From: an uncultured Lachnospiraceae bacterium
GTDB lineage: Bacteria; Bacillota; Clostridia; Lachnospirales; Lachnospiraceae
Direction: 5' to 3'
NCBI GenBank assembly: GCA_947172645.1
Contig: CAMWBY010000013.1
Coordinates: 1-64,000, forward strand
DNA length: 64,000 bases
Part shown: piece after piece, positions 6,205 to 15,053 of the stretch
Layout: every line of letters starts with the position of its first letter
Position numbering within the stretch: the stretch's first letter is position 1
Position numbers and translations under genes: made by a program
Notes under the pieces: generated by a model
What the model was told of the DNA's origin: nothing
Databases searched by the model: none
What the model saw: only the letters and a program-made list of their open reading frames with translations

Positions 6205-8340
6205 TTATGAGCCAATCTTCTCCATGGCCTGCGCCACTTCAGCCTCACAGCTTCTCATGGCCTGTATTGTCTTGTCAAAAAGCTCGTCCAGTTCCCATCC
6301 AAGCATCTGGGCGCCCTGGGAAATAATCTCCCTGGAACAGCCCGCCGCAAATTTCTTGTCCTTGAATTTCTTCTTCAAGCTCTTGACTTCCATATCCATC
6401 GTGCTCTTCGACGGACGCATCAACGCACAGGACCAGATTAGCCCTGTCAATTCATCAGCCGCAAAAAGCACCTTCTCCATCTCAAGCCTCGGCTCGTCCT
6501 CACTGCAGATTCCGTAGCCGTGGGAGCATACCGCGTAGACCATATCCTCGCCCACACCCGCCTCACGCAGAAGCTCGGGGGCTTTCTGGCAGTGCTCCTC
6601 CGGATAAAGCTCATAATCTATATCGTGAAGAAGTCCTGTGATTCCCCAGAACTCTTCTTCATTCCCATAGCCCAATTCCTTTGCATACCAACGCATCACA
6701 CCTTCCACCGTCAGGGCATGCTGGAGATGGAACGCATCTTTATTGTACTTTTTCAATAATTCCCATGCCTGCTCGCGGGATATGCTGCTTTGTTTCGCCG
6801 CCTGGCCTTCTTCCTTCTTCACGGATTTGGCCTGGCCGGACGGTTTCTTCTCCAGGCTCTTCATCGTCGGAAACAGCAATACGTCGCGAATTGCCGGCGA
6901 ATCCGTGAGAAGCATCACCAGTCTGTCAATCCCGTACCCGATACCTCCTGTGGGAGGCATACCAATCTCAAGGGCATTCATGAAGTCTTCATCCGTGGTG
7001 TTGGCTTCCTCATCGCCTGCCGCCAGCGCCGCTTCCTGCGCCTTGAAACGCTCCCTCTGGTCGATGGGGTCGTTTAACTCCGAATATGCATTGCACATCT
7101 CACGTCCTGTGATAAACAGCTCGAACCGCTCCACATATTCCGGGTTGCCCGGTTTCTTCTTCGTCAGCGGAGAAATCTCAATCGGATGGTCCATGATAAA
7201 GGTCGGCTGCACCAGATGTTCCTCCACATACTCCTCGAAAAAGAGGTTCAGGATATCCCCCTTCTGGTGCCTGTCCTCGTAATGGACGCCCTTCTCGTCG
7301 GCTATACGTTTCGCCTCGGCAGTATCCTTTACCGTGTCGAAATCCACGCCTGCATACTGCCTCACTGCTTCCGTCATCGTCATCCGCGCAAAAGGCTTGC
7401 CAAGGTCGATTTCCACATCGCCGTAAGGAACCATGGTTGTCCCGCAGACTTCTTCGGCAACATGGCGGAACATATTCTCGGTCAGTTCCATCATGCCGTA
7501 ATAATCCGTATATGCCTGATATAATTCCATCAGCGTAAATTCCGGGTTATGTCTTGCATCCAAACCCTCGTTACGGAAAACTCTTCCAATCTCATAGACT
7601 CTTTCCATGCCGCCCACAATAAGCCGCTTTAAGTACAGTTCCAATGAGATGCGCAGCTTCACATCCTCATCAAGGGCATTATAGTGGGTCTCGAAAGGTC
7701 TCGCCGCAGCGCCGCCTGCATTGGACACAAGCATAGGAGTCTCCACTTCCAGGAAGCCTTGTCCATCCAGATAACGCCTGATAGAACTGATAATCTTGGA
7801 ACGCATCACGAAGGTCTTCTTCACTTCCTCATTCATAATCAGGTCGGTATATCGCTGCCTGTAACGGAGGTCCGTGTTCACAAGCCCGTGATATTTCTCC
7901 GGCAGAATCTGGAGACTTTTTGACAGAAGTGTCACTTTTGCCGCATGGACGGAAATCTCTCCTGTCTTGGTGGTAAAAGCCTCGCCCTCTATGCCTACGA
8001 TATCGCCCACGTCATATTTCTTGAAATCTGCATAAGCCTCTTCCCCGATGCTGTCCCTCGCCACATAGCACTGGATATCTCCCTGCAAATCCTGCACGTT
8101 ACAGAAAGAAGCCTTCCCCATAATACGCTTGGACATCACACGTCCCGCAATGGATACGTTCTTTCCTTCCAACTCTGCATAACGGTCTTTTATCTCCTGG
8201 CTGTGATGAGTCACATCATACTTCGTAATCTGAAAAGGGTCTTTGCCGTTCTCCTGCAAAGCGGCAAGCTTCTCCCGTCTTACCTTCAAAAGTTGGTTGA
8301 TATCCTGCTGTCCGTTATCTTGATTTTGTATTTCCGCCAT
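6205..8340 (-). CDS. lysS: Lysyl-tRNA synthetase with C-terminal HD hydrolase domain
   Basis: The 711-residue protein joins two enzymes. Residues 1 to about 493 are a complete class II lysyl-tRNA synthetase: an anticodon-binding OB fold (about 60-150), motif 2 with 'FRNEGLDARHNPEF' (about 255-268) and motif 3 with 'GIGYGIDRLVMLLTD' (466-480). It attaches lysine to tRNA-Lys in the cytoplasm. A Lys-rich linker (about 494-518) leads to an HD-type phosphohydrolase domain (about 519-695) with H541, H572-D573, H607 and D629 as likely metal ligands. The usual LysS is near 490-505 residues, so the extension is the odd part. Close relatives of this HD domain exist as separate proteins in Lachnospiraceae. 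It is last in the greA-lysS cluster, 42 bases after greA. Confidence 0.95.
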   Translation of the reverse strand: MAEIQNQDNGQQDINQLLKVRREKLAALQENGKDPFQITKYDVTHHSQEIKDRYAELEGKNVSIAGRVMSKRIMGKASFCNVQDLQGDIQCYVARDSIGEEAYADFKKYDVGDIVGIEGEAFTTKTGEISVHAAKVTLLSKSLQILPEKYHGLVNTDLRYRQRYTDLIMNEEVKKTFVMRSKIISSIRRYLDGQGFLEVETPMLVSNAGGAAARPFETHYNALDEDVKLRISLELYLKRLIVGGMERVYEIGRVFRNEGLDARHNPEFTLMELYQAYTDYYGMMELTENMFRHVAEEVCGTTMVPYGDVEIDLGKPFARMTMTEAVRQYAGVDFDTVKDTAEAKRIADEKGVHYEDRHQKGDILNLFFEEYVEEHLVQPTFIMDHPIEISPLTKKKPGNPEYVERFELFITGREMCNAYSELNDPIDQRERFKAQEAALAAGDEEANTTDEDFMNALEIGMPPTGGIGYGIDRLVMLLTDSPAIRDVLLFPTMKSLEKKPSGQAKSVKKEEGQAAKQSSISREQAWELLKKYNKDAFHLQHALTVEGVMRWYAKELGYGNEEEFWGITGLLHDIDYELYPEEHCQKAPELLREAGVGEDMVYAVCSHGYGICSEDEPRLEMEKVLFAADELTGLIWSCALMRPSKSTMDMEVKSLKKKFKDKKFAAGCSREIISQGAQMLGWELDELFDKTIQAMRSCEAEVAQAMEKIGS

Positions 8341-8382
8341 CTTAATCTCCCATTCTTGCTCAGTGTGTGAATTTATTCCAAA

Positions 8383-8865
8383 TTAGTTCGACCTCTGAAT
8401 CTCCAACACTTTATACTGGATAACGCCTGCCTGTGTCTCCACATCGACTGTCTCGCCGACTTTAGCGCCGATTAACGCCTTGCCCACAGGGGATTCGTTG
8501 GATATCTTACCCTTTAAGCTGTTTGCCTCTGTCGAACCGACAATTTTATATTCCAGTTCTTCGTTAAACTCCATATCGAGAATCTTAACCTGGCAGCCGA
8601 TATTGATTTTGTCCAAATCCACTTCATCTTCGACAACCACTTCCGCATTTTTCAAAATTTTCTCTAACTCTTCTATTCTTGCCTCAATATCACGCTGCTC
8701 GTCTTTCGCCGCATCATACTCGGCGTTTTCTGACAAATCGCCCTGCTCTCTTGCCTCTTTAATCTTCTGCGCCACTTCCTTACGTTTTACGACTTTCAGG
8801 TCGTGCAATTCATCCTCGTATTTTCTTAATCCTTCATAAGTTAAGATGTTTTTTTTCTCCTGCAT
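8383..8865 (-). CDS. greA: Transcription elongation factor GreA
   Basis: The 160-residue length is standard. The N-terminal coiled coil (about 10-80) carries the acidic tip motif '[16 protein letters not shown]', which enters the RNA polymerase channel and helps cleave backtracked RNA. The C-terminal part is the FKBP-like domain with '[14 protein letters not shown]'. It stands directly before lysS, a common order in clostridia, and probably shares its transcript. The start is preceded by a GGAAAGGAAG site. Confidence 0.96.
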   Translation of the reverse strand: MQEKKNILTYEGLRKYEDELHDLKVVKRKEVAQKIKEAREQGDLSENAEYDAAKDEQRDIEARIEELEKILKNAEVVVEDEVDLDKINIGCQVKILDMEFNEELEYKIVGSTEANSLKGKISNESPVGKALIGAKVGETVDVETQAGVIQYKVLEIQRSN

Positions 8866-9044
8866 GGTAATTCTTCCTTTCCTAAAAATATATTCGCATC
8901 TATCCCTGGCACACCGGATATATCTGCCGCCAGGCTAGCCCTGTTGCCTGTACCACTCATATGCCAATCCTCATTCCGGAGCGTTCGCGCGATAAGGCAG
9001 CGCAAATCCGTGCAAAAGCACTTAATTGCCGCCACCTTCTACAG

Positions 9045-9926
9045 TTATCCATCATAACTAGTTTTTACCACAGTGTCAAGGTATTTCAGCGGCGACACGT
9101 ATGACGCCTGCGGCGTTTTCCGTCTGAGGGCATTTTCCTTGCCCGCCACAGAAGCCGCATCAATATAGATGACTTTGCTGCCCGGGGCAATCCTGGGATA
9201 CCGGAACTGTGCGCAGTAATCCAGAATCATGCCCGCACATTTGGTTCTGCCGCACCTTAAGCTTTGTTCTGCGCCTGCCTGCGGCACCTGCGCTTCTCCT
9301 TTTCCCGCTTCCGATTCAGACATAATACCTGCATAATTTACGGTATACGGCTCCAACTGCGGTACAAGCCCATATTCATAATAGTATTCATCCAAATGGT
9401 TTCCCAATTCCATCCAGATATCTGTTTCGGCAATTTCTTCATAATAAATAACCAATTTATTAATCCTGGAAAGATATGGGAGCAGAAGCCCCCTTGTCAT
9501 CTCCATCTGCCAGTCCGTATCGGCGGGCGCGCCCAAGAGCACCGTCGCTTCCCCACACTGCCTGACAGTATTGCCCGCATATTCCTCAATTATCCGTGCC
9601 GTCAGCATTTCCATCGTACTGCGGCGCGGTAACCACCGGCCGATATATGCCTCAGTCAGCATGGCCCCGACCTGCGGATGGACATAAGTGTCCGCCATCC
9701 CCTCCACACGGCAAAGCACGCCGTCCATTGCCTCCGATAAAACCTCCGGCCTCCAGGACTTATGCCTGTAATAAAAAGGCGGCACGGCACACCCGATTAT
9801 CTGTCCGCCGCAAAGCTCCTCTGCCTTAAGCGCTGCCTCCTGAAACCAGTACTTCTTCGCCGCGGCTTTACACCCTGCCTTATTTTCTTGTGCCGGATAA
9901 TAATAAACAATCAATCCATTCTCCAT
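9045..9926 (-). CDS. Conserved protein of unknown function
   Basis: The 293-residue product is not one I recognise. No signal peptide, membrane helix or known catalytic motif is visible. It is rich in Tyr and Trp and holds two nucleotide-binding-like stretches at most ('TVLLGAPADTD' and 'SKVIYIDAASVAG'). The second resembles the end of a Rossmann-type fold, where a strand meets an Asp. It sits between dusB and greA, on the same strand, in a cluster of translation and tRNA-modification genes. The ribosome site before the chosen ATG is poor, so the true start is uncertain. Confidence 0.65.
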   Translation of the reverse strand: MENGLIVYYYPAQENKAGCKAAAKKYWFQEAALKAEELCGGQIIGCAVPPFYYRHKSWRPEVLSEAMDGVLCRVEGMADTYVHPQVGAMLTEAYIGRWLPRRSTMEMLTARIIEEYAGNTVRQCGEATVLLGAPADTDWQMEMTRGLLLPYLSRINKLVIYYEEIAETDIWMELGNHLDEYYYEYGLVPQLEPYTVNYAGIMSESEAGKGEAQVPQAGAEQSLRCGRTKCAGMILDYCAQFRYPRIAPGSKVIYIDAASVAGKENALRRKTPQASYVSPLKYLDTVVKTSYDG

Positions 9927-9994
9927 GGATAACTATATGCCGCATACATCGCATATATAACTTGCCCGCCCGCTTAGAAGCATTTATACCACAA

Positions 9995-10966
9995 CTACAT
10001 ACTCTCCGCCAATCGCTCCAGCTCTTCAAAACTCTCCACCATATTGACGCTCTGGCGAAGCTTGGCGGAGCCTGGCATTCCTGCCGTATACCAGGACACA
10101 TGCTTGCGCATCTCCCGTACCCCGGTGTATTCTCCCTTACATGCCAGTTGGAGTTTGGCATGGCGTAAAACCGTCTTCCTCACTTCTTCCACGTCCGGTT
10201 TCGCAATCTCCTCCCCTCGCTCCAGATACGCCGCAATCTGCCGGAATATCCACGGGTTCCCGCGTGCCGCACGGCCCACCATGACGCCGTCGCAGCCGGT
10301 TTCTTTCATCATTTTCTCCGCCTTCCTGCCGTCGGTAATATCCCCGTTCCCAATCACCGGAATAGATACGCTTTCCTTTACCTTCGCGATTATCTCCCAA
10401 TCGGCCTCTCCCGCGTAATACTGTTCCCTTGTCCTGCCATGCACCGCCACCGCCGACGCGCCTGCCGCCTCCGCGATTTTCGCAATCTCCACGGCATTTA
10501 CATGATTCTCGTCAAACCCTTTCCGTATCTTCACAGTCACAGGCTTTCTAATCGCCTTCACGACAGCCGACACTATCTCCCCCGCCAGTTTCGGCTGTTT
10601 CATCAGGGCCGAGCCTTCCCCGTTATTGACCACCTTTGGCACAGGGCAGCCCATATTGATATCCAGTATATCGAAGGGCCTGTGCTCAATCTTTCTCGCC
10701 ATTTCTCCAAGAATCTTCGGGTCTGAGCCGAAAAGCTGCAAAGACACTTTTCCCTCCTGAGGATGAATCTCCAACAGGCTTTCCGTATTCTTGTTGTTAT
10801 ATAAAATTGCCTTGGCGCTGACCATCTCCATACAGCACATGCCCGCTCCCTGTTCACTGCACAGCAAACGAAATGGCAGGTCTGTTACGCCTGCCATAGG
10901 AGCCAGTATTATATTATTGTCCAAAGTGACGCCGCCAACCGTCAGTTTGTGTAATAAAGCATCCAT
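9995..10966 (-). CDS. dusB: tRNA dihydrouridine synthase
   Basis: The 323-residue protein is an FMN-dependent TIM barrel that reduces uridines in the tRNA D-loop. It has the family opening 'LAPMAGVTDLPFRLL' (about 20-34), 'DINMGCPVPKVV' with the catalytic Cys (about 100), 'GNGDITDG' in the FMN phosphate site, and 'GVMVGRAARGNPW'. The length fits the DusB class. The start codon overlaps the stop of the upstream DUF6145 gene by a few bases, so the two are translationally coupled. The bacterial subtype is assigned by resemblance only. Confidence 0.93.
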   Translation of the reverse strand: MDALLHKLTVGGVTLDNNIILAPMAGVTDLPFRLLCSEQGAGMCCMEMVSAKAILYNNKNTESLLEIHPQEGKVSLQLFGSDPKILGEMARKIEHRPFDILDINMGCPVPKVVNNGEGSALMKQPKLAGEIVSAVVKAIRKPVTVKIRKGFDENHVNAVEIAKIAEAAGASAVAVHGRTREQYYAGEADWEIIAKVKESVSIPVIGNGDITDGRKAEKMMKETGCDGVMVGRAARGNPWIFRQIAAYLERGEEIAKPDVEEVRKTVLRHAKLQLACKGEYTGVREMRKHVSWYTAGMPGSAKLRQSVNMVESFEELERLAESM

Positions 10967-11346
10967 CAGTCTTCTCCCGTCTCTTCCAGCACCGTCCGGT
11001 CGTGCAGGATAAAAATCCTGTAATACAATTGCAGCGATTCAAGCATCTCCTGCCTGTTCCTGCGGATTTCACCGACCAAAAGCCCGCTGCTGACTTCATC
11101 GTAGAGCAAATCGTCTTCCTCCGCGTCAGTCTCAAAGGAAATGCTCCCATCCTCCTCGAAGACAATGGTAAAAACCCCTCCCACTTCCTCCGTAAAAAGG
11201 ACACAGATAACATGCAGTTCTTCTTTCACAGACTCTGGAATGCCTGCAAACTGCTCGTTAAAATAATATTTCTGCTGATAGGCATTGGCACCGCAAAGCA
11301 CCACTCTTTCCCCTGGCCGTCGGCCTGTTCCCATATTTTCTTCCAT
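10966..11346 (-). CDS. DUF6145 family protein
   Basis: This small acidic protein of 126 residues has no membrane segment. Its pattern, with 'RVVLCGANAYQQKYYFN' near the start and 'EEVGGVFTIVFEEDG' in the middle, matches the DUF6145 proteins found beside birA and dusB in Lachnospiraceae. No function is known. It overlaps birA by one base at its start and dusB at its end, so it is locked into one operon with a biotin ligase and a tRNA-modifying enzyme. Confidence 0.8.
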   Translation of the reverse strand: MEENMGTGRRPGERVVLCGANAYQQKYYFNEQFAGIPESVKEELHVICVLFTEEVGGVFTIVFEEDGSISFETDAEEDDLLYDEVSSGLLVGEIRRNRQEMLESLQLYYRIFILHDRTVLEETGED

Positions 11347-12356
11347 TACACATACCCATACAGTCCGCGCACTGACACCTCGCCCGCATAAACCTGTACT
11401 CTCTCTCCGTCTTCTTTCTCCACAATCAACTCGCCTCTGCTGTTGATTCCTCTGGATATGCCCGTATATTCCCCCGCAGGGTCGAGCACCCTGACCTCGC
11501 CGCCAATCCCTTGTAAATGTTCCTGATATGCTCCCTGCAAAACAGATAAATCCAATGTCTCTAAAAACACCTCATAATTTTTCTCAAACCTGTTAAGCAC
11601 TTTCTCAAGCAGCACGGCACGGTTCATGTGCCGCCCTGTCTCTATCTTCAGGGAAGTGGCTGTCCTTCGTATCTCTTCCTGAAATTCTTCCACGCTGTTT
11701 ATGTTGACGTTGATTCCCGCGCCCACAACAATATATTGTATCTCGTCCATTTCGGGCGTCATGGTCATCTCCGTCAGCATGCCGCATATTTTTTTCTTAT
11801 TGAGCACGATATCGTTGGGCCACTTAATCATAGCAGGCACCCCCGCTTCCTCGCTCACCGCCTCCGCCACGCTCAGCGCCATGACAAGCGTAAGCATGGA
11901 AGCCTTTTCCGGCGCGAAGTCAGGTCTTACAACGATGGTAAAAGAGAGCGCCGTCCCTGATAAAGTCTGCCAACTGCGGCCCCTGCGGCCTTTTCCCGCA
12001 TTCTGGATATCCGCCACGACAATGGTTCCGTGAGGGTCGCCTGCTTCCGCAAAGCGTTTCGCATCCGTATTGGTAGAGCCCGTCTCATCGAAATAATAAA
12101 CTTTCTGCCCTGCCCATTTCGTGGAAAGCCTGCTCATAATCTCACTCTGTGACAGAATATCCTCCGGCCCCTCCACCAGACGGTAGCCCCTGCCGGACAC
12201 CGACTCAATCTGATAGCCTTCTTCTTTCAGTTGGTTTATCACCTTCCAGACCGCCGTTCTGGTAACCTGGAAACGGTCGCATAACTGCTGTCCTGACACA
12301 TAATCCGCGCTGTTTCTTAAGAGCGTTAATATATCCGCCTTATCTGTCTTTTTCAT
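11346..12356 (-). CDS. birA: Biotin-protein ligase/repressor BirA (class II)
   Basis: At 336 residues it is a bifunctional BirA. Residues 1-65 form a winged helix ('GQQLCDRFQVTRTAVWKVIN'), which represses biotin genes. The ligase core follows with 'DETGSTNTDAKRFA' (substrate loop), 'GKGRRGRSW' (the adenylate-binding loop) and 'IKWPNDIVLNKKKICGML' with the active-site Lys. A C-terminal SH3-like domain ends the protein. It attaches biotin to carboxylase carrier proteins. It heads the birA-DUF6145-dusB overlap group, 40 bases after argF. Confidence 0.95.
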   Translation of the reverse strand: MKKTDKADILTLLRNSADYVSGQQLCDRFQVTRTAVWKVINQLKEEGYQIESVSGRGYRLVEGPEDILSQSEIMSRLSTKWAGQKVYYFDETGSTNTDAKRFAEAGDPHGTIVVADIQNAGKGRRGRSWQTLSGTALSFTIVVRPDFAPEKASMLTLVMALSVAEAVSEEAGVPAMIKWPNDIVLNKKKICGMLTEMTMTPEMDEIQYIVVGAGINVNINSVEEFQEEIRRTATSLKIETGRHMNRAVLLEKVLNRFEKNYEVFLETLDLSVLQGAYQEHLQGIGGEVRVLDPAGEYTGISRGINSRGELIVEKEDGERVQVYAGEVSVRGLYGYV

Positions 12357-12396
12357 CTTCTATATTTAACCTTATCTTACAATATAAAAACATCTG

Positions 12397-13398
12397 TTAT
12401 TGTAGCTTATACTCTCCCAGCGTCACCGCCATCACAGCCTTAATGGTATGCATACGGTTCTCCGCCTCATCAAACACGATAGACTGCGCGGACTCAAAAA
12501 CCTCATCCGTCACTTCCATTTCGTCTATGCCATATTGTTTGCTGATTTCCATGCCGATACCCGTCTTTAAATCATGGAACGCAGGCAGGCAGTGCATGAA
12601 AACCGCATCCTTCCCCGCATATTCCATCACCTGGCGGTTCACCTGATAAGGCATCAGGTCATGCAGCCTGCTTTTCCATACTTCCGCCGGTTCTCCCATG
12701 GAAACCCATACGTCCGTGTAAATTACATCCGCGCCGCCCGCGCCTGCCGCCACATCCTCTGTCAATGTGACGCTTCCGCCCGTCTGCGCCGCAATTTGTT
12801 CACAGGTACGTACTAAATCTTCCGAAGGGAAATAATCTTTCGTGGTACACGCAGTAAAATGCATCCCCATTTTGGCACATGCCACCATCAGCGAATTGCC
12901 CATATTGTAGCGCGCGTCTCCCATATAAGTCAGCTTAATGCCTTCCAAACGCCCGAAATGTTCCCGGATTGTCAAAAGGTCCGCAAGCATCTGGGTCGGA
13001 TGGAACTCATTGGTCAGACCGTTCCAGACCGGCACGCCTGCATACTTAGCCAATTCTTCCACAATTTCCTGTCCAAAACCGCGGTACTCAATCCCTTCAT
13101 ACATGCGTCCCAATACCCGGGCCGTATCCGCGATACTCTCCTTCTTGCCAATCTGGGAGCCGGAGGGGTCAAGATAGGTAGTCCCCATGCCCAAATCATG
13201 GGCTGCCACCTCGAAGGAACAGCGTGTCCTCGTGCTCGTCTTCTCGAAAATCAACGCCACGTTTTTCCCCCGGTGGATATCCACGGGCTCACCTTTCTTT
13301 TTCTTATCCTTTAAATCCGCCGCCACATCAAGCATATATGTAATCTCTTCCGGCGTGTAATCCAATAATTTTAAAAAATGTCGTCCTGTTAAATCCAT
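12397..13398 (-). CDS. argF: Ornithine carbamoyltransferase
   Basis: This enzyme makes citrulline from ornithine and carbamoyl phosphate in arginine synthesis, or runs in reverse in arginine breakdown. The carbamoyl phosphate loop STRTR lies at about residues 55-59, '[10 protein letters not shown]' follows, then the ornithine-binding 'WVSMGE' and the 'HCLPAFHD' motif with the catalytic Cys. I chose the ATG eight codons inside the longest frame because GGAGGG lies seven bases before it, giving 334 residues, normal for the family. No other arginine genes are near, so which direction it runs in cannot be told. Confidence 0.95.
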   Translation of the reverse strand: MDLTGRHFLKLLDYTPEEITYMLDVAADLKDKKKKGEPVDIHRGKNVALIFEKTSTRTRCSFEVAAHDLGMGTTYLDPSGSQIGKKESIADTARVLGRMYEGIEYRGFGQEIVEELAKYAGVPVWNGLTNEFHPTQMLADLLTIREHFGRLEGIKLTYMGDARYNMGNSLMVACAKMGMHFTACTTKDYFPSEDLVRTCEQIAAQTGGSVTLTEDVAAGAGGADVIYTDVWVSMGEPAEVWKSRLHDLMPYQVNRQVMEYAGKDAVFMHCLPAFHDLKTGIGMEISKQYGIDEMEVTDEVFESAQSIVFDEAENRMHTIKAVMAVTLGEYKLQ

Positions 13399-13423
13399 AA
13401 TAGCCCTCCAAACTGTATGCATC

Positions 13424-13519
13424 TGTCTGTGTAATCGAGCAGGGACGATTTCTTCCCCTACTCGCCGCGCGGCCTACGTGCTGCATCAACAGCAGCCTTC
13501 CATACGCAGGCCTGCGCAT
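13424..13519. repeat. Structured repeat A, copy 1
   Basis: This sequence matches copy 2 (31199-31304) in order and spacing. It shares 'TCTTCCCCTACTCGCCGCGC' and then diverges inside a long stem that is kept by paired changes. The first hairpin pairs GAGCAGGGA with TCTTCCCCTACTC. The second pairs GGCCTACG with CGCAGGCC around an inner CTGC/GCAG stem. It lies between the SPFH gene and argF. Confidence 0.55.
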
Positions 13520-13524
13520 TAGAA

Positions 13525-13552
13525 GTGGGACAGTTCATCGGAACCGTCCCAC
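13525..13552 (-). terminator. Hairpin downstream of the SPFH gene
   Basis: GTGGGACAGTT pairs with AACCGTCCCAC (one mismatch, six-base loop) 16 bases after the SPFH stop. No T-run follows on the minus strand, so it may only stabilise the 3' end of the transcript. Confidence 0.4.
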
Positions 13553-13567
13553 AATCGGTACAATTGC

Positions 13568-14494
13568 TTAATGCTCATTCCAGACTTCTCTCACGGAAGC
13601 CGCAAGTCCTGCCAATCCCTGAATCTCAGAGGGAATAATAATCTTAGTTGCCTTCCCGTCCGCCGCCTTCTCGAATGCTTCCAGGCTCTTAATCTTGAGC
13701 ACGGACTCATCTGCGCCGGCTTCACGAATCATCTTGATACCGTCCGCCGTAGCCTGCTGTACCTTAAAGATTGCCTCCGCCTCGCCTTCCGCCTCACGTA
13801 TCATCTTCTCTTTCTGGGCTTCCGCACGCAGGATAGCGGACTGTTTCTCCGCCTCCGCCTCCAGAATCGCAGATTCTTTCTTACCTTCCGCAACCAGGAC
13901 GGTGGACTTCTTCTCACCTTCCGCACGCAGGATAGCCTCACGTCGTTCACGCTCCGCTTTCATCTGTTTCTCCATGGCGTCCTGGATTGCCGCCGGAGGA
14001 ATAATATTCTTAAGCTCTACACGGTTTACCTTAATTCCCCAGGGGTCGGTAGCGATATCGAGGGACGCCCTCATCTTCGTATTAATCACTTCCCTGGATG
14101 TCAGCGTCTGGTCAAGCTCCATCTCACCGATAATGTTACGCAGCGTCGTCGCCGTCAGGTTTTCAATCGCCATAATCGGGTTCTCTACGCCGTATGCAAA
14201 CAGCTTCGGGTCCGTAATCTGGAAAAACACTACCGTGTCAATCCGCATCGTTACGTTATCTTTCGTAATCACCGGCTGCGGCGCGAAATCCACCACCTGT
14301 TCTTTCAGGACAACTCTCTTAGCCACCTTATCGATAAACGGCACCTTAATGTGAAGGCCGACGGACCATGTCTGCTGATATGCGCCCAATCGCTCCACCA
14401 CGTAAGCATGTGCCTGCGGGACAATCTTGATACAGGATAACAAAATCATCACCAACAAAATCAAAACTACTACTAATGCAATAATTCCACCCAT
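13568..14494 (-). CDS. SPFH/band 7 membrane protein (QmcA-like)
   Basis: The 308-residue protein has one N-terminal membrane helix (about 3-22). The SPFH/band 7 domain (about 25-180) includes 'SREVINTKMRASLDIATDPWGIKVNRVELK'-type sequence, of which 'DIATDPWGIKVNRVE' is the hallmark. An Ala/Glu-rich coiled coil of repeated 'AEAEKQSAILRAEA' units follows (about 190-245). Such proteins oligomerise into large membrane rings or microdomain scaffolds. The gene directly follows the NfeD gene with two bases between, the usual partner, so both act as one unit at the membrane. Confidence 0.93.
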   Translation of the reverse strand: MGGIIALVVVLILLVMILLSCIKIVPQAHAYVVERLGAYQQTWSVGLHIKVPFIDKVAKRVVLKEQVVDFAPQPVITKDNVTMRIDTVVFFQITDPKLFAYGVENPIMAIENLTATTLRNIIGEMELDQTLTSREVINTKMRASLDIATDPWGIKVNRVELKNIIPPAAIQDAMEKQMKAERERREAILRAEGEKKSTVLVAEGKKESAILEAEAEKQSAILRAEAQKEKMIREAEGEAEAIFKVQQATADGIKMIREAGADESVLKIKSLEAFEKAADGKATKIIIPSEIQGLAGLAASVREVWNEH

Positions 14495-14496
14495 TC

Positions 14497-14946
14497 TTAA
14501 ACCTCTTTTCTCTCCTCGACGATTAGCTTCACGCCATTAATCGCCAATACGGTAGCCACTGCCCCCACCGGAAGCTTGACGTCGTCCTGCCTCGTCCGCG
14601 CAGACCACTCCATGCCGCCTACATTCACCTGTCCGGTGCCCTGGAGATTATCAATCTCGCTGATAACAATCGCCTGACGCCCCACTAAGCTCTCCGCGTT
14701 GGTCCTGACTCTGTCTTTGTTAAAATACTTGACCGCAAGGGGTCTTGTAAAAAATAGCAGTACGGCAGAGACAGCCAAAAAGAGTATAATCTGCAGCGCA
14801 AGCGGCGCATGGAACAATGCCGCGACCGTCGCCACAAGCGCTCCGCCCGCAAACCAGACAGTCGTGAGTCCCATTGTCAACAGTTCGATAACGACTAATA
14901 TCACAAGGACAACCAGCCAAAACACGGTCATGCTTAAATTAGTCAT
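14497..14946 (-). CDS. NfeD family membrane protein
   Basis: Three or four hydrophobic helices fill about residues 5-70. A C-terminal OB-fold domain (about 85-148) has the NfeD pattern 'LVGRQAIVISEIDN' and 'GxVNVGGMEWSART'. It is the short NfeD form without a ClpP-like protease domain. NfeD proteins partner SPFH proteins, and the next gene is one. A TTG three codons upstream is closer to a GGGAG site and could be the real start; I kept the ATG. Confidence 0.9.
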   Translation of the reverse strand: MTNLSMTVFWLVVLVILVVIELLTMGLTTVWFAGGALVATVAALFHAPLALQIILFLAVSAVLLFFTRPLAVKYFNKDRVRTNAESLVGRQAIVISEIDNLQGTGQVNVGGMEWSARTRQDDVKLPVGAVATVLAINGVKLIVEERKEV

Positions 14947-15053
14947 AGCACCCAAGTCCTCACTCCCTTTCCTCTCAATGTACGTCTGTCACCAAGCATT
15001 ATTTTACTATACGGAACCATAACTGGCAAGTTAATTATTGCGGCATGCACAAC

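Noticed and set aside
13571-14440. 289-residue open frame on the plus strand
   Set aside because: It is opposite the SPFH gene. Its biased composition mirrors the Ala/Glu-rich coiled coil on the other strand.
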